Source: Pseudomonas canadensis
GTDB lineage: Bacteria > Pseudomonadota > Gammaproteobacteria > Pseudomonadales > Pseudomonadaceae
NCBI RefSeq assembly: GCF_000503215.1
Contig: NZ_KI628539.1
Coordinates: 62,001-126,000 of the forward strand
Length of the DNA stretch: 64,000 nt
Direction: 5' to 3'
This document shows, piece by piece, positions 25,078-33,436 of this stretch. A program made the position numbers and the translations under genes. The notes under the pieces were generated by a model that was not told where the DNA came from, ran no database searches, and saw nothing but the letters and a program-made list of their open reading frames with translations. The first letter of the stretch is position 1; each line of letters opens with the position of its first letter.

Positions 25078-25596
25078 ATGAAGCGCTTGTTCTGTTTGGC
25101 CGCGATTGCGGCCGCTGTAGTGGGGCACTCTGTTTCGGCACAGGCTGCTGGCCTGGAATTTGGTGTGGGGGGCACCAGCGATTCGACCATGACCTATCGG
25201 CTGGGACTGACATCGGACTGGGACAAAAGCTGGTGGCAGAGCGATACCGGTCGACTGACCGGTTACTGGAGCGGTGCCTACACTTATTGGGATGGCGACA
25301 AGCGCGCCAGCGCCAGCAGCCTGTCGTTCTCGCCAGTTTTTGTGTATGAGTTTGCCGGCGAATCGGTGAAGCCTTACATCGAGGCTGGGATCGGGGTGGC
25401 GGTGTTCTCGCGCACCAAGCTGGAAGACAACAACATCGGCCAGGCCTTCCAGTTCGAAGACCGCCTGGGCTTTGGCCTGCGCTTCGCGGGTGGGCATGAG
25501 GTGGGCATTCGTGCCACGCATTATTCCAATGCGGGCATCAGCAGCAATAACGATGGGGTAGAGAGCTACTCGTTGCACTACACCTTGCCGCTGTAA
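25078..25596 (+). CDS. pagL: Lipid A 3-O-deacylase PagL
   Basis: 172 aa outer-membrane beta-barrel enzyme that removes the 3-linked acyl chain from lipid A. Start at 25078 has AAGGA 8-12 nt upstream; a signal peptide ending SVSAQA follows. The C-terminal catalytic set is visible as H-Y-S ... E with His and Glu 14 residues apart, the same spacing as His126/Ser128/Glu140 of the P. aeruginosa enzyme. Position after murI matches P. aeruginosa PA4661. Confidence 0.92.
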   Translation: MKRLFCLAAIAAAVVGHSVSAQAAGLEFGVGGTSDSTMTYRLGLTSDWDKSWWQSDTGRLTGYWSGAYTYWDGDKRASASSLSFSPVFVYEFAGESVKPYIEAGIGVAVFSRTKLEDNNIGQAFQFEDRLGFGLRFAGGHEVGIRATHYSNAGISSNNDGVESYSLHYTLPL

Positions 25597-25611
25597 CACC
25601 GGAGAACCCTT

Positions 25612-25698
25612 GTGGGAGCGGGCTTGCTCGCGAAAGCGGTGTAACAGTCGCTACATGTTTGACTGACACACCGCGTTCGCGAGCAAGCCCGCTCCCAC
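25612..25698. repeat. REPIN (inverted REP doublet)
   Basis: Arms GTGGGAGCGGGCTTGCTCGC(GAA) at 25612-25634 and the exact reverse complement at 25676-25698, flanking an imperfect inner loop (AGCGGTGT / ACACCGC). Located 15 bp after pagL, it can also fold to protect or terminate that transcript. Belongs to the RAYT-mobilised REP family of fluorescent pseudomonads; no RAYT gene is in the window. Confidence 0.93.
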
Positions 25699-25723
25699 AT
25701 TTAGAGCTCCACTCACCAGACGA

Positions 25724-26029
25724 TCAGCGGTAGGCCGTTGCGATCCCTTCGCGTTCGGTCAGGCACTCCGGTGCCCCCATCTCGAACTCCCGGCAGATCA
25801 GCGGGCGTCGCTCGTAGATCGTGCACATCATCGTGTCCCGATCCAGCGCCGCGCACCAGCCGTCGTCCAGGCGCAGCATCACTTCGCCGCCCCAGTCATC
25901 AGTGTCGATATAGCGCTCCGGCACGCCGGTGTCGGTGATCAGCATGACTTCCAGCTGGCAGCAGCAAGCCGCGCAGGTCGAGCAGGTGACCGCGGATTCG
26001 GTGATTTGGGTGTGAGGGATGTTGGTCAT
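25724..26029 (-). CDS. YkgJ-type cysteine cluster protein
   Basis: 101 aa with the metal-binding cysteine pattern of the YkgJ/UPF0153 (CxxCxxCC) family: CSTCAACCC near residue 16, a central Cys (WCAALD), then MCTIYERRPLICREFE. Probably binds zinc or an iron-sulfur cluster; function unknown. It ends just before the REPIN and lies 54 bp past the DUF2878 stop of the neighbouring operon on the same strand. Confidence 0.88.
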   Translation of the reverse strand: MTNIPHTQITESAVTCSTCAACCCQLEVMLITDTGVPERYIDTDDWGGEVMLRLDDGWCAALDRDTMMCTIYERRPLICREFEMGAPECLTEREGIATAYR

Positions 26030-26083
26030 AGGCGCGCAGTGTAAGGCAAGCGGGTGACGCAGGTGTGAAACGACTGACAGACG

Positions 26084-26563
26084 TCAGCGCGCCAACCGAT
26101 GCAACCCCACAAATACCAAGGCCCACAGCAGCGCCAGCGTCGCCATCGTGGGGGCGAGGCCATAACCAAACTGCACCCCCGCCAATTGGCTGCCGGCGTA
26201 GTAGGAAAGCGGGCCGCCGAATGCCCCTAGTACCGCCGCACGCCACCAGGGGCGGGCGCTCCAGGCCAGGCAATGGCGCAACGTCGTCGCCAGCAACGCC
26301 CACAACAGGATCAACCAGAAGGGAATCAGCGGGCCCGGCTCGGTGAACTGAAACACGCCCAGCGTGCGCAACGCAGTGTCCAATAGCGTACCCACGACAG
26401 TAACAATGAGGATCAGCCTGGCGTCTGCGGCCCACGAACTTATCCACAACAGATGAACGGCCAGCACCGCCAGCCCAACGAATAACCATGCACTGTCACC
26501 GCCGATTACGCAGGCAAACCAGCCGCACTGAAAGAGCGCGGCGTTGGCCAGGGTCTTAAGCAC
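26084..26563 (-). CDS. DUF2878 inner-membrane protein
   Basis: 159 aa from a GTG overlapping the end of the CFA-synthase-like gene by 8 bp; the longer frame to 26782 only shadows that gene. Five or six hydrophobic helices cover nearly the whole protein, with the conserved-looking WSSWAADARLILI and PGPLIPFWLILLWALL stretches. DUF2878 proteins often end operons containing FAD amine oxidase-DUF1365-CFA genes, as here. No biochemical role known to me; a lipid-related membrane function is an inference. Confidence 0.82.
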   Translation of the reverse strand: MLKTLANAALFQCGWFACVIGGDSAWLFVGLAVLAVHLLWISSWAADARLILIVTVVGTLLDTALRTLGVFQFTEPGPLIPFWLILLWALLATTLRHCLAWSARPWWRAAVLGAFGGPLSYYAGSQLAGVQFGYGLAPTMATLALLWALVFVGLHRLAR

Positions 26564-27827
26564 TGAAGCGACCGAGCAGCGGCGGGTTGATCGCCGAAGG
26601 TTTGGCCAGCAGCAATTGCGCCGTGCCGATGGTGCGCTCCATGAAGCCACCCTCGCAGTAACACAGGTAAAACTCCCACAGGCGCAGGAAATACTCGTCG
26701 TAGCCCAGTTCGGCGAGGCGACCGTGGGCGCGGCGAAAATTCTCATGCCACAGGCGCAGGGTTCGCGCGTAATGCAGGCCAAAATCCTCCATGTGCAGCA
26801 GGTTCATATCGGTATCGCGGCTGACGATGTGCAGCATGTTCTGCACGCAGGGCAGGGCGCCGCCGGGGAAAATGTAGCGCTGGATAAAATCCACGCTGCG
26901 CTTGGCCTGTTCAAAGCGTTGCTCACGAATGGTGATGGCTTGCAGCAACATCAGGCCGTCGCTCTTGAGCAAGTGCGCGCACTGTTTGAAGTAGGTCGGC
27001 AGAAAGCGATGGCCCACCGCCTCGATCATCTCAATCGACACCAACTTGTCGTACTGGCCAGTAAGGTCGCGGTAATCCTGCAACAGCAGCGTGACCTGCT
27101 CTTGCAAGCCCAGGGCTGCGATGCGTTTTTCGGTGTAGGCGAACTGTTCCTTGGACAACGTCGTGGTGGTGACCTTGCAGCCATAATGCTGCGCCGCGTA
27201 CAGCGCCATGCTGCCCCAGCCGGTGCCGATCTCCAGCAGGTGGTCGCCGGGCTTGAGGGCGAGTTTCTGACAGATGCGCTCCAGCTTGTTCAATTGCGCC
27301 TGTTCCAGAGTGTCGTCGGCGGTCAGGAATTGAGCCGCCGAGTACATCATGGTCGGGTCGAGGAATTCCTCGAACAGGTCATTGCCCAGGTCGTAGTGGG
27401 CGGCGATGTTCTTCTGCGAGCCCTTGCGCGTATTGCGGTTGAGCCAGTGCAGGCCCTGAGTGAAGGGACGTGCCAGGCGTGCCAGGCCGCCTTCCATCGC
27501 GTCGAGTACGTCGAGGTTGCTGACCATCACGCGAACCACTGCGGTGAGGTCCGGGCTGCTCCAGTAACCGTGGATAAATGCCTCGCCGGCACCGATGGAA
27601 CCGTTGGCCGCCACCAGGCCCCACACGGCTGAATCAAGGATCTGGATTTCGCCCAGCAGGTGCGCTTCGCGTGCGCCGAAGACTTGCCGCTCGCCGTCTT
27701 CGATCACCACCAACTGACCATGGCGCAATTGGCTGAGTTGACGCAGCACGGCTTTGCGCAGCAGCGCGGCAGTCATGCCGTTGACGTTCAGGCGATGGGT
27801 CTTGACCGATAAACTAGGGGATTTCAT
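26556..27827 (-). CDS. Cyclopropane-fatty-acyl-phospholipid synthase family methyltransferase
   Basis: 423 aa from the ATG at 27827 (AAGGA 8 nt upstream), overlapping the DUF1365 gene by 14 bp. SAM-binding motif LEIGTGWGSMALYAAQ (about residues 200-215), YSAAQF and the C-terminal WEFYLCYCEGGF match the CFA synthase family. Members transfer a methylene or methyl group to unsaturated acyl chains in membrane phospholipids. The fusion-free form next to DUF1365 and a flavin amine oxidase is distinct from housekeeping Cfa and resembles clusters tied to singlet-oxygen or light responses. Confidence 0.92.
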   Translation of the reverse strand: MKSPSLSVKTHRLNVNGMTAALLRKAVLRQLSQLRHGQLVVIEDGERQVFGAREAHLLGEIQILDSAVWGLVAANGSIGAGEAFIHGYWSSPDLTAVVRVMVSNLDVLDAMEGGLARLARPFTQGLHWLNRNTRKGSQKNIAAHYDLGNDLFEEFLDPTMMYSAAQFLTADDTLEQAQLNKLERICQKLALKPGDHLLEIGTGWGSMALYAAQHYGCKVTTTTLSKEQFAYTEKRIAALGLQEQVTLLLQDYRDLTGQYDKLVSIEMIEAVGHRFLPTYFKQCAHLLKSDGLMLLQAITIREQRFEQAKRSVDFIQRYIFPGGALPCVQNMLHIVSRDTDMNLLHMEDFGLHYARTLRLWHENFRRAHGRLAELGYDEYFLRLWEFYLCYCEGGFMERTIGTAQLLLAKPSAINPPLLGRFSA

Positions 27828-28623
27828 GGCGGCGATCCTTGGTGTACCCGACTGCAGTGCGAGAGGCGCCATCGGCGGCCCGGTGGGAAAAAATCGGTGT
27901 GCGTTTGAGCAACAGGCGCAGGGCCTGCCAATAGATCGCGAGACACGTCTTGGCGGTCATCCACGGAAAGCGCCATAGGTAGCGGTGCAGGCTGGCACGG
28001 TTGAGCGTCTCTTTTTGCAGGCTCAAGGTGGCGTCGAAGACTTTCAATTCGCCTTGCCAGTCAGCCATGTGCACGCCGAGTTTGGCGGCGGGCGGGCTGA
28101 AGCTCATGCGGTATTCCAAGTCGCGCGGCAAGAACGGCGACACATGGAAGGCCTTGGCCACGGCGAAATGCTGGTGCTCATCCGTGCCCAGGGCCAGGGC
28201 CGGCAGCACGTAGTGATATCGCTCACGCCACGGGGTGTTGGTCACTTCACACAGGATCGCGGCCAGACGTCCGTCGGCCTCGAAGCAGTAGAAGAAACTC
28301 ACGGGGTTAAAAGCCAGGCCCCAACTGCGGGCCTGGGTCAGTAGGCAGATAACGCCCTGGGGTGTACGCCCCAGTGCCTTGCCGACTTCCTGGCGCACGG
28401 CATCGCTCAAGCTGATGCCGGTGCGCGTCAATTCACGCAGATAGTCCTGCTGGCGAAAACCGAAGGGCGCCAGGCGGCTACGCCCGGCCAGGGGCGAAAG
28501 GCCAAGCACTTCGTGTTCTTCGCTCAAATCCAGGTACAGCAAGCCGATGCGGTAGCGAAAGGCATGGGCCTTGGGCGCAAACCGGCGATGGGCAATCCAG
28601 CCGCTGTACAGTGCGCTGTTCAC
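27814..28623 (-). CDS. DUF1365 protein
   Basis: 269 aa, starting at a GTG that overlaps the flavoprotein stop (GTGA). Typical DUF1365 features: N-terminal LYSGWIAHRRFAPKAHAFRYR, central NPVSFFYCFEADG and VTNTPWRERYHYV, and C-terminal SLHRYLWRFPWMTAKTCLAIYWQALRL. Function unknown; it nearly always sits between an FAD amine oxidase and a CFA-family gene, which suggests it acts with them on fatty acyl chains. Confidence 0.92.
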   Translation of the reverse strand: MNSALYSGWIAHRRFAPKAHAFRYRIGLLYLDLSEEHEVLGLSPLAGRSRLAPFGFRQQDYLRELTRTGISLSDAVRQEVGKALGRTPQGVICLLTQARSWGLAFNPVSFFYCFEADGRLAAILCEVTNTPWRERYHYVLPALALGTDEHQHFAVAKAFHVSPFLPRDLEYRMSFSPPAAKLGVHMADWQGELKVFDATLSLQKETLNRASLHRYLWRFPWMTAKTCLAIYWQALRLLLKRTPIFSHRAADGASRTAVGYTKDRRHEIP

Positions 28624-29867
28624 AGGGTTTCCCCAAAGGCTTGGGCCACGTGCAGCGCGCTGACCACGCCGTCTTCGTGAAAACCGTTGGCCCAGTAGGC
28701 GCCGCAATAAAAGGTATTGCGCACGCCGGATATTTCTTCCCGACGCCCTTGAGCGGCCACCGCCGCCAGGCTGTATTGCGGGTGGGCGTAGGTGTAGCGG
28801 GCAAGCACTTTCAGCGGGTTGATCATCGTCGTCTGGTTGAGGCTGACGCAAAAGGTGGTGGCGCTGTCGATGCCTTGCAGGATGTTCATGTCATAGGTCA
28901 CTGCCGCCTGCTTCTGCGCAGTGCCGCTGAGCCGGTAGTTCCAGCTGGCCCAGGCCAGTTTGCGATCGGGCAGCAGGCGAGTGTCGGTGTGCAGCACCAC
29001 GTCGTTGTCGGCGTAGGGCAGGGCACCCAGGATGTCTTGTTCGGCCTGGCTCGGGTCGGCCAATAACGCCAGGGCCTGGTCGCTGTGGCAGGCGAAGACC
29101 ACGCGATCAAATGCCTCGCTGCCGGCCGGGCTGTGGATAACCACGCCATCGTCGGTGCGCTCGACGTTATGCACAGGGCAATTGAGGCGGATCTGTTCAC
29201 GAAAGCTGCGGGTCAGCGGTTCGATGTAGCGGCTGGACCCCCCCTCGATCACGCACCATTGTGGGCGGTTGCTCACCGACAGCAAACCGTGGTTCTTGAA
29301 GAAACGCACGAAGAACTGCAGGGGGAAACCTAGCATGTCGGCCAGCGACATCGACCAGATCGCCGCGCCCATCGGTACGATGTAATGGCGGATAAACCGC
29401 TCGCCGTAACCGTTGGCGTCGAGGTAGTCGCCCAGGGTCATCTCGGCGCTGATGCGCTGTTCCTGCAGGTCGAGCGGCGCCTGGCGATTGAAGCGCAAGA
29501 TGTCACGCAGCATGCCCCAGAACCTCGGCGACAAAATATTGCGGCGCTGGGCAAACAAGCTGTTGAGGTTATTACCGTTGTATTCGAACCGAGTGTGCTC
29601 GTCGCACACCGAAAAGCTCATCTCGGTAGGCTTGTACGTTACCCCGATCTGCCCCAACAGGCGGATGAAGTTGGGGTACGTCCAGTCGTTGAATACGATG
29701 AAGCCCGTGTCCACCGCATAGCTTTGGCCCTCGACGGTCACGTTGACCGTGTGGGTATGCCCGCCGATGCGGTCGCCCGCTTCGAACAGCGTGATCTCAT
29801 GCCGGCGGCTGAGCAGGTAGGCGCTGGTCAGCCCTGCAATGCCGCTGCCGATGATGGCGATCTTCAC
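28620..29867 (-). CDS. NAD(P)/FAD-dependent amine-oxidase-type flavoprotein
   Basis: 415 aa. FAD-binding motif IAIIGSGIAGLTSAYLLSRRHEITLFEAG at the N-terminus, then DRIGGHTHTV (the RxGG-H-type amine oxidase signature), and a C-terminal flavin-contact GAYWANGFHEDGVVSAL. Related proteins clustered with CFA methyltransferases are thought to act as fatty acyl desaturases or oxidoreductases. Overlaps its neighbours by 4 bp on both sides, so it is translationally coupled to the SDR and DUF1365 genes. Confidence 0.92.
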   Translation of the reverse strand: MKIAIIGSGIAGLTSAYLLSRRHEITLFEAGDRIGGHTHTVNVTVEGQSYAVDTGFIVFNDWTYPNFIRLLGQIGVTYKPTEMSFSVCDEHTRFEYNGNNLNSLFAQRRNILSPRFWGMLRDILRFNRQAPLDLQEQRISAEMTLGDYLDANGYGERFIRHYIVPMGAAIWSMSLADMLGFPLQFFVRFFKNHGLLSVSNRPQWCVIEGGSSRYIEPLTRSFREQIRLNCPVHNVERTDDGVVIHSPAGSEAFDRVVFACHSDQALALLADPSQAEQDILGALPYADNDVVLHTDTRLLPDRKLAWASWNYRLSGTAQKQAAVTYDMNILQGIDSATTFCVSLNQTTMINPLKVLARYTYAHPQYSLAAVAAQGRREEISGVRNTFYCGAYWANGFHEDGVVSALHVAQAFGETL

Positions 29868-30646
29868 AGGTCGTCCTTCTTCGGCGGCTGGCTGCGCAAC
29901 ATGCGCTTGCCAATGACCAATTGTGCGCGGTTGGGCAGTTTCGACAGTGGCCAGAGAGCGGCGATGAACAACGCGGGGAAGGCAATTTCCAGCGGACGCT
30001 TTTCCAATTTATTGAAGATGTGTTTGGCGGCTTTGTCCGCCGGCCAACTGAGTGGCATCGGGAAATCATTGCGTTCGGTCAACGGCGTGTCGACGAAACC
30101 CGGACTGATCACCGTGACGTCGATGTTTTCCGGCGACAGGCTGATGCGCAATGATTCGAACAGGTAGCGCAGGCCGGCCTTCGACGCGCCGTAGGCTTCG
30201 GCGCGTGGCATCGGCAGGTAGGTCACGGCGCTGGCGACACCCACCAAGTGCGGCGTTTGCCCGGCGCGTAACAGCGCAAGGGCGGCTTCGATGCAATAAC
30301 TGCTGGCCAGCAGGTTGGTGCGCACGACGTGCTCGATGATGGACGAATCAAACTGCCGCGCGTCCACGTACTCACAGGTGCCGGCATTGAGGATCACGGT
30401 GTCCAGCGAACCCCAGGCCCCCCCGATATGTTCGCCGATCTCACGCACGGTCTGGCTGTTGGTCAGATCGCCCGCCACCACCAGCACCTGGCCGGGATAA
30501 CGTTGCGCGAGCGCTTCCAAAGGCCCTTTGGTGCGCGAGCTGAGCGCCACGTGGGCGCCGCTGTTGAGCAGCTCCACGGCCAATGCGGCCCCGATGCCAC
30601 TGCTGGCGCCGGTCAGCCAATAACGGCGGGGCGATGTACTGCTCAT
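29864..30646 (-). CDS. Short-chain dehydrogenase/reductase
   Basis: 260 aa. Start at 30646 (AGGAG 6 nt upstream) overlapping the NTF2-like gene stop by 4 bp. NAD(P)-binding TGASSGIGAALA (about residues 12-23), a NAG motif (ILNAGTCEY) and the YGASK catalytic pair are present. Substrate unknown. Its place among lipid-modifying genes suggests a lipid-derived substrate. Confidence 0.92.
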   Translation of the reverse strand: MSSTSPRRYWLTGASSGIGAALAVELLNSGAHVALSSRTKGPLEALAQRYPGQVLVVAGDLTNSQTVREIGEHIGGAWGSLDTVILNAGTCEYVDARQFDSSIIEHVVRTNLLASSYCIEAALALLRAGQTPHLVGVASAVTYLPMPRAEAYGASKAGLRYLFESLRISLSPENIDVTVISPGFVDTPLTERNDFPMPLSWPADKAAKHIFNKLEKRPLEIAFPALFIAALWPLSKLPNRAQLVIGKRMLRSQPPKKDDL

Positions 30647-31065
30647 CCCATTCTCCTTTTCAGCCAACTGATGACGCGGCCCAGTACGGGCAAGTGTTCG
30701 TACAGCAGGGCACCGGCATCGAAGTAATCGCGATGGCGGTACACCTTGTCACGCCACATCAGGTGCGAGCAGCCTTCCACGCGGATGACGTTGCCGTCCG
30801 CCAGGCGCGGGTGGCAGAAACTCATTTCCCAGCGCAGGTAACCTTCGCCTTCGGCCACCTGGTCGAAGCCGTGGAAGTCGAAGCGCAGTTGGCTGACGTT
30901 GCTGTACAGCTCTGCGAAGTAACGGTGCATGGCGGGCAGACCGTGTACTTCGTGCAGCGGGTCGGCAAAGGCGATGTCCTGGCTGTACAGGTTGTCGAGC
31001 AAATGCAGATTGTGCTTGTCCAGCGTGGCGAAGGCCTGGGCGAAGCGGCGCAGGAAGTCACTCAT
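30643..31065 (-). CDS. NTF2/SnoaL-like protein
   Basis: 140 aa single-domain protein with the NTF2-like cone fold pattern: N-terminal helices (FLRRFAQAFATLDKHNL), DLYSQD-type strand IAFADPLHEVHG, and a C-terminal FDAGALLYEHLPVLGRVISWLKRR helix. Such proteins bind small hydrophobic ligands or act as isomerases. It overlaps phr by 8 bp and the SDR gene by 4 bp. Also called a DUF/SnoaL protein in similar phr clusters; the true role is unknown. Confidence 0.88.
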   Translation of the reverse strand: MSDFLRRFAQAFATLDKHNLHLLDNLYSQDIAFADPLHEVHGLPAMHRYFAELYSNVSQLRFDFHGFDQVAEGEGYLRWEMSFCHPRLADGNVIRVEGCSHLMWRDKVYRHRDYFDAGALLYEHLPVLGRVISWLKRRMG

Positions 31066-32503
31066 GTTCGCCTCCGACAGCTTGGCGCGAAGGCAGGCTG
31101 CGGAAGGCGGCCAGGGCGCGTTCGCGGGACTTTTTCAAGTCGACAATCGAACGCGGGTAGTCGGCCACGCCGAACAAGCCGCCGACGGCTTCGGGGTTGT
31201 GCACTTCTTTTTTATTCAGTGCGGCCAATTCCGGCAGCCAGTGCTTGATGAAAATGCCCTCGCTATCGAATTTCTCCGACTGGCTCAATGGGCTGAAAAT
31301 CCGGAAGTACGGTGCCGAGTCGGTGCCGGTGGATGAGCTCCACTGCCAGCCGCCGTTATTGGCGGCGAGGTCGCCATCGATCAGGTGGCGCATGAAGAAA
31401 CGCTCACCTTCGCGCCAGTCGATCAGCAGGTTCTTGGTCAGAAACATCGCCACCACCATGCGCAGGCGGTTGTGCATCCAGCCGGTTTCCAGCAGTTGGC
31501 GCATGGCCGCGTCGATGATTGGCAAGCCGGTGCGCGCTTCCTGCCAGGCGGCGAGGTCCTTGGGCGCATTGCGCCAGGCCACGGCTTCGGTTTCGGGGCG
31601 GAAAGCGCGGTGACGAGAAACCCGTGGGTAACCCACCAGGATGTGCTTGTAGAACTCACGCCAGAGCAACTCGTTGATCCAGGTGATGGCGCCCATGTCG
31701 CCACTTTCAAACTCGCCGCCATTAGTTTGCAGTGCGGCATGCAGGCACTGACGCGGCGAAACTACACCCGCCGCAAGGTAGGCGGACAACTGGCTGGTGC
31801 CGGGCTTGGCGGGGAAGTCGCGCTCGTCTTTGTAGTAGCTGATTTGTTGATCGGCAAAGGCGTCGAGGCGGCGCCGGGCTTCGTCTTCACCGGCCGGCCA
31901 GAGGGCGCGCAGGCTATCGCTGGGTGGTTCGAAACCTTCGACCGTCTTTGGGATCGGGTCGTTGTTCAGCTTGATCGGTGCCTGGGCCTTTGGCGCTGCG
32001 ACGATACGCGGCAGGGCGCTGTGCAGACGGGTGTAGCAGACCTTGCGGAATTGGCTGAACACCTGGAAATACGTGCCGGTCTTGGTCAACACGCTGCCGG
32101 GCTGGAAGAACAGTTGGTCGAGGTAGCTGTGGAAGGTCACGCCATCAGCTTCCAAGGCCTTGGACACGGCCGCGTCTCGGCGACTTTCGTGGATGCCGTA
32201 TTCCTCGTTGACGTGGACTGACTCCACCGATAGCTCGCGGCACAACCTGCTCAATACGTCGGGTGCCTGATCCCAAGTGGCCGCAGTGCGAATCAACAGG
32301 GGGATGTTCAGTGCGCCCAGCGTCTTGCTCAGGTCTTGCAAGTTGCGCAGCCAAAAGTCCACTTTGCACGGCGCATCGTCATGGTCCAGCCATTGCTGCG
32401 GCGTGATCAGGTACACGGCCGCCAGCGGGCCCCGCTGGCTCGCGGCGGCCAGGGCGGTGTTGTCGTGTAGGCGCAGGTCGGTGCGCAGCCAGATCAAATG
32501 CAT
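31058..32503 (-). CDS. phrB: Deoxyribodipyrimidine photolyase
   Basis: 481 aa light-driven CPD repair enzyme. The N-terminal antenna-binding domain begins HLIWLRTDLRLHDNTAL; the C-terminal FAD domain shows WINELLWREFYKHI, RTGLPIIDAAMRQLLETGWMHNRLRM and WQWSSSTGTDSAPYFRIFSP, all family signatures with the Trp residues used in electron transfer. Class I folate-type photolyase by similarity. It abuts the MerR gene directly (no spacer) and overlaps the NTF2-like gene. Confidence 0.97.
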   Translation of the reverse strand: MHLIWLRTDLRLHDNTALAAASQRGPLAAVYLITPQQWLDHDDAPCKVDFWLRNLQDLSKTLGALNIPLLIRTAATWDQAPDVLSRLCRELSVESVHVNEEYGIHESRRDAAVSKALEADGVTFHSYLDQLFFQPGSVLTKTGTYFQVFSQFRKVCYTRLHSALPRIVAAPKAQAPIKLNNDPIPKTVEGFEPPSDSLRALWPAGEDEARRRLDAFADQQISYYKDERDFPAKPGTSQLSAYLAAGVVSPRQCLHAALQTNGGEFESGDMGAITWINELLWREFYKHILVGYPRVSRHRAFRPETEAVAWRNAPKDLAAWQEARTGLPIIDAAMRQLLETGWMHNRLRMVVAMFLTKNLLIDWREGERFFMRHLIDGDLAANNGGWQWSSSTGTDSAPYFRIFSPLSQSEKFDSEGIFIKHWLPELAALNKKEVHNPEAVGGLFGVADYPRSIVDLKKSRERALAAFRSLPSRQAVGGEHE

Positions 32504-33433
32504 TTAAACAAGTCCACGCTGGATCAGTAGCTGGTGGGCCGACAACAGGTCTTCGGCGACGAACAAATCAGGAATGTCTTGGGTTAATACGGTCAACTCG
32601 GCTTGGTGGATGCATACCGTTGGTCCGACCATCAATTTTGGGCAACTGACGCCACCCAAAAGTTTTGCGAAAGCCGACAGATGGAGCGCCTTGCTCGAAT
32701 ACAGCAGCACCGCGCGCGGTTGCAGGTGTTCTACCGCCAGGGCCAGCTCACCGGCAGGCAGCGGCCAGTCGAATACTTCTACCGGGCAGTCGGCACTGCT
32801 GGCGAGCCAGGCGCTGAGCCACAGGTGCGGCTCCAGGGGAACGTCGGACTGGTTCACCAACAGCAACGGCGCGCCATGCAACTGACGATTGTTGTGATAA
32901 ATACGCGCGCCGAACTTGCTGCGCAGCCAGGACAAGAAAAACACCCGCTCCATCTGCGCGCCGAACTGGCCTTGCCAGCGTTTTTCCAGCTCCTGCAACA
33001 GTGGCAATAACAGCTGCTCGCACAGGGTGCGCGGCGGGTATAGCGCCATGGCTTGGTTGAAAGCGTCATCCACACGGCGTTCGGCCAATTCGCTGATGGC
33101 TTGCACAAGGCTCTGGCGCAGGGTGTGCCATTCGTTTTCAACGATATCGGGAACAGTGAACGCTGAGTCGATCAGGCCTTTGACTTGACTCACCGGCACG
33201 CCGCGATTGAGCCAGGTGAGGATGGTGTGGATGCGTTGGACATGTTCGGCGTTGAACAACCGATGACCTTTAGGCGTGCGCTGGGGCACGATCAGGCCAT
33301 AGCGGCGCTCCCACGCGCGCAGGGTCACGGCGTTGACGCCGGTCTGGCGCGCCACTTCGCGGATCGGCAGCCAGCCGTCTTCGAGGGCTTGGGTGATGTC
33401 TTCGCCGGGGTCGTCTTGCAGGACAGCTTTCAT
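32504..33433 (-). CDS. MerR-family regulator, LitR/CarH-like architecture
   Basis: 309 aa. N-terminal MerR helix-turn-helix (LPIREVARQTGVNAVTLRAWERRYGLIVPQRTPKGHRLF, residues ~22-60), a helical middle domain and a C-terminal Rossmann-like part laid out like the B12-binding domain of CarH/LitR. A Glu-Pro-His occurs near the expected ligand His, but the flanking glycines of the usual Glu-x-His-x-x-Gly are absent, so cobalamin binding is doubtful; cobalamin-independent class II LitR regulators are known in P. putida. It likely controls its own operon through the TGTACA-N12-TGTACA sites. Confidence 0.88.
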   Translation of the reverse strand: MKAVLQDDPGEDITQALEDGWLPIREVARQTGVNAVTLRAWERRYGLIVPQRTPKGHRLFNAEHVQRIHTILTWLNRGVPVSQVKGLIDSAFTVPDIVENEWHTLRQSLVQAISELAERRVDDAFNQAMALYPPRTLCEQLLLPLLQELEKRWQGQFGAQMERVFFLSWLRSKFGARIYHNNRQLHGAPLLLVNQSDVPLEPHLWLSAWLASSADCPVEVFDWPLPAGELALAVEHLQPRAVLLYSSKALHLSAFAKLLGGVSCPKLMVGPTVCIHQAELTVLTQDIPDLFVAEDLLSAHQLLIQRGLV

Positions 33434-33436
33434 GGT

